From positions 46,939,611 through 47,003,610 of the forward strand of contig NC_041003.1 of the NCBI RefSeq assembly GCF_004193775.1: a stretch of DNA of 64,000 nt. Direction: 5' to 3'. The stretch is from Glycine soja. Lineage: Eukaryota > Streptophyta > Magnoliopsida > Fabales > Fabaceae. Under the pieces are notes generated by a model. The model saw nothing but the letters and a program-made list of their open reading frames with translations. It did no database searches and had not been told where the DNA came from. Position 1 is the stretch's first letter. Each line of letters starts with the position of its first letter. A program made the translations under genes and the position numbers. Of this stretch, positions 26,810 to 38,100 are shown piece after piece.

Positions 26810-29054
26810 TGTGACACCCTCTACCCCATACATATATGTACTAATAATAAAAAAAATAAGAAATCAAACTTAATTAAAAAAATTTAAAATACATTTAAAT
26901 ACAAATCTTTCAAGAGGGTAGAAGACTCACATTCACCTTTCTAACATGATAATAAAACTTGTCCAAATAAATAATAAATTCACTTCGACTCAAAACAAGG
27001 TCGTTTAAAACTTTATACAATTAATATAAAACATATACTCTAATGTCACATCCTATCAGAGCATTGTGTTCCCATGTCCTCTAGCATCAGGTTTTTTATA
27101 GTCATTCACCTATTCATCTGCTCTCACGAACACAAGGTTCAAGATCATCACAGGATCCAAACACAAATAGCACACCGGGAGTGAGTTATCATATTTTTAA
27201 CTAATGAAGAGTAATGAGACAACATGTAGGTGTAAATATCATAAAAACAAAATAAAACATACTTAAACATAGCTCACATCATTTCACTACTTTATCACCC
27301 AACATCACATCATAACACAACATGTCTCATTCATTTTCACCAAATTATCAACACACAATATCACCAAGTCAATCAATATCGATCAATACACAAGCGTTAT
27401 ACAACATATACATTAAGACTCAATCTTATATGCAATGCGGTACCATGTTAGTGAAAAATTTCGTCGGGCGCCTAGGAGTACATGACAAGACAAACCACAC
27501 ACTAGCAAGTCAAGTCACTCTCACTAGGTAAGATCATAATCATAGGAAAACCAGTCAGGGTCAGAGTGTTTTGCGAAAATGCTCCAACCATATGAGATCA
27601 ACATAGGCTTAAAGGAGCACTCAAACCGGGTGACCCTCAAGGCCTACACTTTGAAGAGTTCGTCAGGGCCTCTCCCTCCTGATTCAGAAGTCCAACCCAA
27701 AAAAATATTTTAGCACACAGACTCTATCTATGAATTGTACAAAACACACGACTCCTCAGTTATTCTCAAAATAGTTTTAACTCGTCGCCCTTTAAGAGTC
27801 TTAGCATTAACTCATCACCCTTAAAGGGTTTTAGCATTAACTCGTCGCCCTTAAAGGGTCTTAGCATTAACTCGTTGCCCTTAAACGGTCTTATGATCGT
27901 GTGATTGTATAATTCATAGTTTATAACTCAATGCACACAACATCTCAATGCACATATATATCTCAATCATATACATACTCAATTTATCACTTACACTCAA
28001 TCTCAATCACAATGGTATAATCTCAATTTAACACGTTATCACACCTCATGAATCATATACACTTTATCTATGAACGATGCAATACACACAACTACTCAAT
28101 TATTTTTTTAAAATCATTTTATCTCGTCGGGTTCGCACAGTGGATTCCATTACAATACTCGTCGTCCTTAAATGGTCTTACAATTGTGTGATTGCACATT
28201 TCATAGCTCACAACTCAATACACACATCTCAATACACATTTATTTCACCATTCATCATAGGTTTAATTTATTACATACTCACAATTTGAATCATCATTTC
28301 ATAATCTCACTATAATAATTTATACAAAAGGTTTATCACAACATGAACAGTAAAACCCCTCAAATAATTTCACACAATTATATCAAAATTATGGGTCAAA
28401 ACAAAAAACATCAAGAACACTCAAATTTATCAATCAATTCTTATCAAAACATCAATTGGTACTAAGGACAATAATATTGTATTTATAATTGTAAAGGAAA
28501 AATTATAATTTAATAAACACCCCAAAATAAACCTCAATTTAAATCCTCTAAGTATCCCTATAGATGTTCTTACTAATTCCCAATTGTGAATAATTCATTC
28601 CTTACCTCTAAACGGGCTCACGTGTCTTCTGACAGCGATAGCGGAATCTCTAGCAATTTTCTGAGATTCCTCAATTTTTTCCTCTTATTGCTTTGATAGG
28701 GTTCCCAACATTAGAGAGAAGGAGAAGGTATTGAAGCCTCCATTTGTACTGTCTTCGTGTGATCCCATTATCTCCCTTCATGAATATTATCTTACAAATC
28801 CTAACGGTGAAGGTGTGCAGAATTGAATCTCGAACAACATATCAAAATTTTACGACAATCCAACGGTTAAGGAATCTGGAATCATAATTTTATCGAAACA
28901 ATTTTGAGTTTTAGCGGAAAAAGAAAAGACTACGATGCGAAATATATTTCTCCTTGTTTATTTAATTATAAAAAACCTTATCATTTTATAAAACTCTATT
29001 TATTTATAAATAATAATCTTTTTTAATTTAGTCTACGAAAAATGGAATGTTATA
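26810..29054. mobile_element. solo LTR (probable Gypsy-type) in intron 5 of the upstream GH85 copy
   Basis: About 2,245 bp beginning TGTGACACCCTCTACCCC and ending GGAATGTTATA are absent from the same intron of the paralogue, where TTGTGTTTTTCCTAGTG is continuous. The flanks TTTCT (26805-26809) and TTTTT (29055-29059) fit a 5-bp target duplication in a T-rich site. It holds no coding frame, primer-binding site or second LTR, so a solo LTR left by recombination is the best reading. The end lacks the canonical CA, probably by mutation of TGTTACA to TGTTATA. The family assignment is tentative. Confidence 0.72.
27781..27900. repeat. four tandem 30-bp units inside the solo LTR
   Basis: Units of exactly 30 bp start at 27781, 27811, 27841 and 27871, each opening CTCGTCGCCC or a close variant and ending near TTAGCATTAA. 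Diverged related copies appear at about 28124 and 28159 together with flanking sequence, indicating an older, larger duplication of about 290 bp within the LTR. Confidence 0.9.
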
Positions 29055-32000
29055 TTTTTTTCTAGTGTTTTCCTGATGTTATATTATGCATGTGTCAAAC
29101 AAATGCTGCTCTTGATGTAATAAGAAAAGATGATGTTTCTGCTGCAATATTTGCTCCTGGATGGGTCTACGAGACTAAGCAAGCACCAGATTTTGAGACT
29201 GCTCAGAATCGGTAATGTGTAGCTGTAGCTGTCAATATTTTTCCTTTCTACGAATTGATAAATGTGTCACAAGGTTCATGCATTATAATTTATTCAGAAA
29301 CAAATCAAGTTGCTCATTGTTGTTTCATATGGGTTGTGGTTGTGGATACCAAATTTATATGGTCAAATTTTCTTTTTATGTTAATGATGGAGAGATCACA
29401 CTTTGAAGTGTTACTCACACATTAGTGCATAATCATGGCCATACATTTGGCATTGCAGTTGGTGGAGTCTCGTGGGAAAATCTTGGGGCATAACGCGAAA
29501 GTATCTTGGAACACTACCATTTTACACAAATTTTGATCAGGTTAAGAACTGTAACTGCACCCTTTCTACAAAGTTCCATGCCTTCTCTACTTGAATATGT
29601 GTGTTGTAGTGCATTTGAAAGCCTGCTGGTGCTGGTATGAAATAAAAGTCCTCCAGGATACTTTGTCCATGTTGAATTTGAAAGGATTTCTTTTTAATTT
29701 TATTTCTGTAAAAAATATTCTAAGAATAAAATGTGAATTCTGAGATGCAAATCATCAGTGGATTACGAAATTTTAACATCATAGAAGAGAGAGTTTCGTT
29801 TATTCTCCTTTAGCTTAACTGAGTACACAGAAAATTTTAGTTAAATTTAGTGGCTTTTAATGCCTATCCTATATATATATTACAATGACATCAGTATTTC
29901 TAACTTGTTACCTCCTAAGAGATTCCCTTTGGAGTTCCTACTGGTTTGTTAATTTTTTAGCTGAAACACTGCATTTTGGCCATGAGATTGATACGGGGTT
30001 GGATATTTTTTATAGAGCATTTGAGATTTGAGATGGGTATCAATCCCTCATACCTCAGTTTACCTATGACTAGAAATCTGGGCTAGACCCCTTTTGTTTC
30101 AAGGCATACTTTACATGTAGTTCACTCAATACAATCTATGGAGAAGCAATAGACTTCTTTATCAGATACTTTTGTGATCCTTATTATTCAAATGTACCCA
30201 TTCTGTTACTTTCAGGGAAGCGGTTATCATATTTCAGTTGATGGAGACCAAGTATCAGATGCTCCTTGGTGCAATATTTCTTCCCAAGGTGTTCAGGTAT
30301 GCACCTGATAAAGACTTTTTCTTGGTGTTGGTTCAACTATTTACAATATTGATATTTTATAACCTCAGTGCGGCCATTGTACTACAAGAACTTACCGACA
30401 ATTTTCACTACATGGAAAAGATTACAAGACCTTTCTAAATTCAAGGAGAAAATAATGACACTCTTAAAATTGGAGAATACAAGCACTAAAAAACCTTATA
30501 CATAGGAAAAATGGTTTTACTTTTTACATTTCTTCTCTAACAAAAAAAAAAAAAAAACTACAAGAGAAAAGATGAATAAGTTTGGGATCATCAAAAGAAT
30601 CACCTAAGCTTTCTTTTATAGGTTTTCAAGGAAAAACAAAAGTCTACATTAAATCTTTAAAGGGAAAAACTTACCCAATGTAAGACTTCTTATTTCAAAT
30701 ATTATTTGAGCTTCTTTTGCAGGCTTTTAGGAAAGAAATTCACCTGGTGTGGGACTTCTAAATGGGGAATAACAAAAATTTATATGCACACCATTTTTTT
30801 AATTCTTTATCATTTCTGAGATTAAGGGTTGGTTTTTAAGTAACACCACTAATAAAGCTAATCTGGAATGACAAGTAAAATATTGTGATCATTTGAGAAT
30901 ACTCCAATATTTATTCCAAATCTTCAAGTTCACTGTCAATTGTCAATTCTAGTTGTTAAATGATGATCGAATGACAAACTTGTTTTCCAGTAATCACATA
31001 CATATATCATAGCCATGTTTGTTTATCATGATACCTTCATTTGATTCATTTTGTGTGTGCAGCCACTCCTTGAGTTTGCCGATTCAACTGCAAATTCTAT
31101 TCAACTTATTGTAAAGTAAGTGATAAAACATTCAATGCTCTATAATTTTCTTTAACTGGAAATTCCAACAGAATATGTATATTTCATATTTCATATTATT
31201 TGAAGTACAGCTGGCAAAATTAACTTTGATACAAAGATTCACTGCAGAAAATTCAGCGTAGGATATTAGGTTCTTTCTTTCCCTTATTGAATTTTGAGGG
31301 CCTATTTTGGTAACAAGAGAATGGAAATATGATTAATTATCAGATATTGCTACCGTTATGTTCTTCTGGAACTTATTTATAGAGTTTGATGGCTAACCTG
31401 ATAGTGTGCAAACACTTCTCATATTATTATTTATCTTTAGTTTTTTGTAATATTACAACCTATGATAATTTTGTATGCCTCCTTTATAAACAAGTATTTG
31501 TTTTATTGCTTATAAAATGAAGCTTGAAGGAAGCATCATATAACGGAGGGGGGAATATTACATTCAAAGGATCTCTTGAAAAGGATACTTACTTCAAGAG
31601 GAGAATCTTTCAAGGAGAGTTCATTTTAAGCAAGCTGCCTATCCATTTCTTTTATTCTGTAAGCTATCACCTGATCACCTCTATTGAAATATTACATTCA
31701 AGTTTGAAGTATGATAGGGAGGTTGCATGCCCATCTCTTTCAAAATCTTAAACTGTTAGCTGAAGGGCATGAAACCTTTTTAGTCTTACATATCTCGAGC
31801 ATGACCCTACTTGTAAGAATTCTTTGGGCTTGAACTTTAGACCTCTTGGTCATAGAGATTCTAGTACTACGTCATGAACCAACTCTCCCAAAGGTAAATG
31901 CACCAATGATTTTATACTTTTATATGTCTGACCATCAGAATCATCTAACCTGAAATAGCTGTCAATAAGCAGTCTAAATAAAAATTTACTAAAAAGTAGT

Positions 32001-32916
32001 TTATCTTTCTTAGGGAGCTGAATCTGGTTACTTATTTGAGGGAAGGGAACTGGGGTATATATATTTCCTTGGCCAATGGTATAGTGCACATGCTGACTAG
32101 TTCACCAAAATCATTATATACAATTTGAGATTCCTATCAGTACCGGCTTTTCTTTGTTTATTTGACTCCTGAAGTCTGTGACAAATGCAGGTGAAATCTG
32201 ATAGCAATTCTTCATTGGGACTTGTACTTGAGTTCACTTCTACCATCAACAAAACAATGTCTGTACTACTCACTTCCCATGGAATGGATCATCTGTCAAG
32301 CGAATTTAGCAAAGTAGTCCTAACAAGTGAACACAAGGGAAATGCCCTTGGATGGGTTATACATGAAGGTACAATTGAAATGAATGGATACATTCTCACT
32401 GGAATCCATGCTTTGTGCTATAAGCCAAATGCTCCTTCTAAAGAACTGAAATCCAGACCATTTGGTCCTGGTCATACTGCGCCTTCCTCAACAGATTATT
32501 CTGCGGTTCTTGGTCATATCACAGTCAAAACTTCTAATTATAAACCAGATTTTCCAATTTCTACTTCCTGGCTAGTTGATGGTGAATACATACATTGGAA
32601 ATCTGGTCCTCAGGATTCAAGGATCCTCAGTGTTAAAATTTCTTGGAATCTGAAAGGAAAGAATTTTGCATTTCCACACTACAATGTGTTTGTGGAGAAA
32701 CCACCAAAGCTAGCAGATGGTAATTCAGGCACAACATTAGAACCTGTGCAGGAGTATCTTGGAGTAGCACATGTAAACTGTTTCTATGTTTCTGAGCTCA
32801 AAGTTCCTGCTAGCACTTCTAGTCTCAAATTTATTATACAGGTCTGCGATTTTGATGGGACAAATCGGAATTTAGAAGACTGTCCATATTATCAATTGGA
32901 GATAAAAGGTCTCTAA

Positions 32917-34100
32917 ATTGTCATTTTGAATTTATCAGACCTCCTATTAAGGAAGTATGTATCTTATATTTAGATTTGGCATTGCATGCCACGCTTATGC
33001 TGCAATGAATAAAACTTAGCATTATTTGCTGCTTTCCAAGTTCATATTTTCTATACAAGTAACCAGGCACAATAAATCTCTTCAGATTATTTAAATCCAA
33101 TGAAACTGTGAAGCCAAGTGCTTGTTTACTTTTTTATTTGTAGATTTAGTCAAAAAGCGTGGTGCATTTTCTAGCTATAAAACACTAAGCAAATGTAAAT
33201 TAGTGTTCTAAGAGTATTTGTATAAAGTAAGAAGTTTTTATTAAAAGATATTATTAATGTATCCTAACATAATTTCTGATAAAAAAAATTTCATTATTAA
33301 TTCATTACCTAGGCCCGTGTTAAAAGACAAAATTATCGTACACAACTTTCAACTTTGTGTGAGTTTGAACATTTGAATTTACACCAAAACGGTTTTGCTT
33401 GTATACATATATGGCGACGCGCAAAAATAATTAATAGATATATGGATAGCTTGAAGTTCAATATAGTGTAGCCTTTTTTGTGCATAATGTTTATTTGGCT
33501 GCTGTTGAAGCAGAGTTCCAGAAAATCTTGCTTCGACTTAAATAACTGAAATAATAAAATAAAACAAAGTCAAAGAGAAACGAACTGAAAGACAGTGGGT
33601 TAGTGGCATGAAGGCATCTGCTGATTTCCAAAACAAAGTTTCTTTTAGAAGTATTGTCCTCGAGCCCTCAAAATATAAATGTGGTTCCTAGCTACTTTCA
33701 CTTTCCTTTGTCTCCACAAAGAAGCAAAATTTCAGATTGTCACATATTTGTCATTTACTGTATTTTAAATTACTATTATTGGTTTTGTTCTATTCAACTG
33801 CTGTCATACATAATTCAGCATCTTTTAATTTAAAAGTTCAAAAGAAGCAACAACGGCAGTTGCAATTCCTCTCATGTTTTCATTGTGAGGCTTCATGTCT
33901 TCATGTATTTTATTTTTTAAATGAGTTTTTTTGCATTCTCCTATATATGATTTACACATTAAAAAAAATTATTTTTATTTCCTTAACCAATATTCTTAAG
34001 ACATTGGTTAGCAAGACCCTTTTCATATGCTCTAAGTGTAACTTTTTTAATTGATAAGTAATTAAAAATTACTCTAAATATATTTTTTCAAAACAAATAT
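32917..34100. other. intergenic region between the GH85 copies (first part)
   Basis: Up to about 33900 it is the 3' flank of the upstream copy, matched by 43004-43935 beyond the second copy. No independent gene is visible. Confidence 0.55.
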
Positions 34101-34114
34101 TAATGAAAAAGATA

Positions 34115-34262
34115 GAAACCACTAATCACTTGTTTTATGAGTGTGAGTGATTTTCCAAAGTGTGGTACCTATGTTTTGATTGGCTTGGTGTGTCCACTGT
34201 CGTGAATAATGATATGCGCAGTCAATTCCAACAATTCCAGGGACTAGCAGTTGGTGTTGGTG
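34115..34262 (+). mobile_element. LINE fragment (zf-RVT region of ORF2)
   Basis: The plus strand encodes, with one in-frame stop, the pattern ETTNHLFYEC-FSKVWYLCFDWLGVS followed by FQQFQGL. This spacing of H, C, VW and WLG is that of the zinc-binding zf-RVT segment found after reverse transcriptase in plant LINEs. An A12 run near 34850-34861 may be the poly(A) end of the same insertion, in which case the remnant spans about 750 bp. Confidence 0.65.
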
Positions 34263-34937
34263 GAGGGTTGGAGGGAGAGGACTGGATGGTAATGGCTTAA
34301 GGTGAAAAAGAAAGGGGTTCTGGTACCCTTTAGCAGTGTGGATAATATTGAATCCAATTGAATGTTTGAGGTCCAAACCGAGATGATTCACTGTTGTTGG
34401 GTTTGAGGGGAGTGCAGTTATAGAAATATATACTACACGAATGGTAATATTTACCAAATGGGAGGATTGTAGTTAAGTAATAGGAATACACATGATACGA
34501 GGAGTCAAGGAAGGCTACTGGGAGTAAGTAAATGTTCTGCATCATGATATCATATTATGATATTAATTTTTATCTATCTATACTTGTATATCCAATACGT
34601 CCATATAAATAGTATATGTGGTCAGTGGAATGGCTTTAGAAGTGGATGAAGGTAGTTTAGTTACAGATTGTGGCACGGTGTTGCACAGTGTAGTGTAACT
34701 GCTGTGTATATATCTGTGATATATGGAAATATGATAATTGCTGGTGGTTTTGAAAGGAATAAAATGGTGCTAATGTAAGGAAGTTTGGGAATGGGTGGAA
34801 GGATAGGATAGGATACTTTAATTTTATTGGGCGATTGACCCTCTTTGTTAAAAAAAAAAAAGTAAAGGAATAATATTCATGTCTGGATCTAGAAGTATAT
34901 ATAGATAGATAGATTAGGCAATACTCTATGTAGATTC
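34263..34937. other. intergenic region between the GH85 copies (second part)
   Basis: No gene is supported. It may be the 3' part of the LINE remnant that starts near 34115, ending in the A12 run at about 34850-34861. A short run of four-base repeats (ATAGATAGATAG) lies near 34902. Confidence 0.45.
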
Positions 34938-35129
34938 ACTATAAATGTACGTTTTCCACTTGCCAAGTAAAGTCAATGAGAGTAAACGGTGACTTGTGCT
35001 TGCCGTGATCCGTGCGTAACTTGATAATTAATACGTTCCTCGTCTACTTGGAGTCCATATAACTTGCCAATAATATTCATAGACTATCCGAAACATACTT
35101 GTTTTGTTCTAGCAAAACCTCTCACAATA

Positions 35130-38100
35130 ATGTCTCACTCCAACAATTCAGAGTCCAAGTTTGATCCTAAGCAACCCTCCGTGCCCATATCATATCCAAT
35201 AAAGACCCTAAAGGAGTTGGAGTCACGCTCCTACTATGAGTCCTTTCACTACCCTTTTAACAAAGCTTCATCAGTTCCTATTGAAAGTGGCTACTCTGCA
35301 CCATTGCCTAATCGTAGAAGAATACTAGTGTGCCATGATATGGCTGGGGGTTATGTAGATGATAAGTGGGTTCAGGGAGACACTAATGCTGAAGCCTATG
35401 CCATATGGCACTGGCATTTGATAGATGTGTTTGTCTACTTCTCTCACAATCTTGTCACGCTCCCTCCTCCTTCTTGGATTAATACAGCTCATCGTCATGG
35501 TGTTAAGGTACTAATTAACTACTAGTTAGTTGCTTATGTAAGATTTTCACTTTGGCTTATAAATTGCCCTTGTTTAGATATAACAAAATTCAGAAGTATT
35601 TGGGAAAAAAATAAGAAAAATAATATAAATTGAACATCTCCTGTAAACTAATATTAACCTATGCCTCTTAGCTTTTGAAAAAGTTAGATAAAACTAACTT
35701 TTATAAACTTAAGAAAAATATGCTTTTAGATTTTATATTTTTAGTTAAATGTAGTCAAAAGCTGTGCACTTTCATATAGATGAATTTATTTCTCAAACTT
35801 TAAGAATATGTAAATTTTTTATATAAAAAAATTATGTAAAGTTAATCCTTCCTAAATTTAAAAAAAAAAAGAATTGATATGACACATCTTTAAGTACCTT
35901 GAGTCTTATTCTATTTACCTTAAAAGTTAAACTTGTCGTGAATTGTGATTAGTTTACAGTGAACAAAATTTACACTGAATAACAATTAAACTCCTTTAAA
36001 AAAAAAACAATGAATTCTTAGATAAGAGTGATTAAATCCAAATATTTTTCTTTAAGAAAGAGGATCAAATTGATTGATATAAAAAGGTGAAGGAACGTAT
36101 CACTTATTCTATAAAATTTAAGTTGATTTTAGTTTATGCAACAAGGTAAATTCCTTTTATGTTTTTTGTTTTTTTAGGCTTAATTGTACTTTTAACTTCA
36201 ATGTTTCACAATGGCACAAATTTTGTTTATATTTTTTTTAGGAATTTTGCCCCCATTTTATAAATTAATCATGGTGAATTTTGTCCCCACATAAAAAAAA
36301 ACTGCCATAATTAATGAAAAAACATCACAAAATCATCTTCATTGTGGCGTTTTTTATCTAGCTAGAATTTATCTAGAATATCCTTCTTTTTTTATTAATC
36401 AAATAAAAAATTAAAAAATATATAAAATTTAATCAAATAGGAGTGAAATTGAAACAAATGTACACTACCAGTTTGTCTCACTGTCCAATATGAGAGCTCG
36501 GAGCTAGCTGGTAGTACAACCACACTGGTAAGCTTTGTAAATGTGACATTATTTTTTTCCTTTGCATAAACCGGTACTTTTTTTAATAAGCTGCACTAAC
36601 CGGTACTGTTTAACAGGTTAAGGTCAATCATAAGCTTCTAGAGTTGGTTTAGTTTAACTAATTAGAGCTTAGATAGTGAATCTAGCCAAACTTATTTTCT
36701 AATGTTTTTTGGAAGCATGATGGTTTATGGCGTTTGAGTATGTTTCTCACTCGGAGATTTTGTCTCATTATTTATTGCTAAATGTTTAATCAGAATAAGT
36801 ATATAATTCCATTTCCATTGCATATTGTGACTTGTTTCTAATTGAACAACTGAAGAAACTTTTAACTTGAACTTTCTTTGTTGTAAATTGTAATTGTACC
36901 CTTGATCTCCTAGGTGCTGGGGACTTTCATCACTGAATGGAATGAGGGAAAGGCTGCCTGTGATAAACTACTTTCAACAAAGAAGTCTGCCCAAATGTAT
37001 GCAAAACATTTGGCAGAGCTTGCTGCTAATTTAGGCTTTGACGGGTGGCTGGTAATCAATTTTTCAGCTCTGTTTGGTACTATTATTATAGTTTATATAA
37101 ATATCTCTATTGATTATTTTTTCTTGCCTAAGTTGATGATTGATTTATATTCACATCATGATATGATATTATTTTATTATTCTTCTAGAATGGTTAGTGC
37201 GGGTTCTTAAAACTGAAATCCCATCAAGAGTTTGTGTTGCCTAAAGACTGCCAAAAATAGAAAAAGAAATAAATTTGGAAGAAAGTAAGAGATTATAAAA
37301 TTTTGAAGATCATGCTATTAATAAAGCTTATAAAAAGATGTGTTTTCTTTGGCAGTTTTGTCATTGGCCACTGATACATACGTAGTTTAGAATAATTACA
37401 TTACGAAGAGAATCATATTAGGGGAATCATGCATATTTGTACTAAAAATAGATGCATAATCGTCTAATACCTTGCAGAATTGCTTTTTTTTTTTTTATTC
37501 TTTTCAATTATTCAAATACTAAAACTCAATTGCAGTTGAACATAGAGGTAACATTGAAGCCGGAGCAGATTTCTAATTTAAAAGAGTTTGTCAAGCATTT
37601 ATCATTAACAATGCATTCTTCAGTGCCTGGATCGCTAGTGATATGGTTTGCATTAGAAGTCACTCAATTCTTGTATTTTTTTTTTTTTACTGAAATGGAG
37701 CGTATCAGCAATTGATTTTTTATGTCCTTTATTGATCATGCAGGTATGACAGCGTCACTATTAACGGTCATCTATGGTGGCAAAATGAATTAAATGAATA
37801 TAATAAGCCTTTCTTTGATATAAGTGATGGGATATTTACAAATTATTCATGGCAGGTATTGCTTAATTATGCTCCTTCGATACTGTTGTTTGGTCAATTG
37901 TTTTATCTGTTGAGTGGACATTATTATTATCAATACAATGTAGGAAGACTATCCATGGCAATCTGCTGCTGTTGCTGGTGATCGAAAGTTTGATGTGTAT
38001 ACGGGGATTGATGTATTTGGAAGGAACACATATGGTGGTGGAATGTGGAATGTATGTGATCTGTGTCATATACACATTTTTATTTGATAGCTACAAGTTA

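Larger units (their letters stand above)
24229..32916 (+). pseudogene. ENGASE: cytosolic endo-beta-N-acetylglucosaminidase (GH85), broken copy
   Basis: Eleven exons align with the intact paralogue downstream: 24229-24603, 25075-25228, 25343-25452, 25545-25656, 25754-25861, 29099-29211, 29459-29540, 30216-30296, 31063-31115, 31523-31658, 32191-32916. Intact ENGases release or trim free N-glycans in the cytosol by cutting between the two core GlcNAc residues. Two lesions are visible. Exon 2 has a net 16-bp insertion repeating ACAAAGGAGTCTGCCC, which shifts the frame to a TGA at 25192-25194. The acceptor before exon 6 reads CAA (29096-29098) instead of CAG. The tryptophan of ITEW in exon 2 is glycine. 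A 2.2-kb solo LTR fills intron 5. The catalytic NxE motif (Asn-Met-Glu) in exon 3 and the remaining exons are still open, so the damage is recent. Without the insertion the product would be about 677 residues. A truncated product from exons 1-2 remains possible. Confidence 0.82.
24040..33900 (+). repeat. tandem duplication block, upstream unit
   Basis: This block is similar along its length, exons and introns alike, to 34938-43935. Shared landmarks include AGTCAATGAGAGTAAAC just upstream of the gene, all eleven exons, and the phrase CTCGAGCCCTCAAAATATAA near 33660 beyond the 3' end. Differences are mostly insertions: a solo LTR here, and a MITE plus an insertion in intron 1 in the other unit. 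Boundaries are approximate because they were judged by eye. Confidence 0.85.

Noticed and set aside
27781..27900. Regularly spaced repeats considered as a CRISPR-like array
   Set aside because: The units abut one another without unique spacers and lie in a plant LTR, so they are simple tandem repeats.
33737..34054. 105-codon plus-strand open frame between the GH85 copies
   Set aside because: It is rich in Phe, Leu and Ile from T-rich DNA and spans the end of the duplicated block; no counterpart frame is kept in the other unit.
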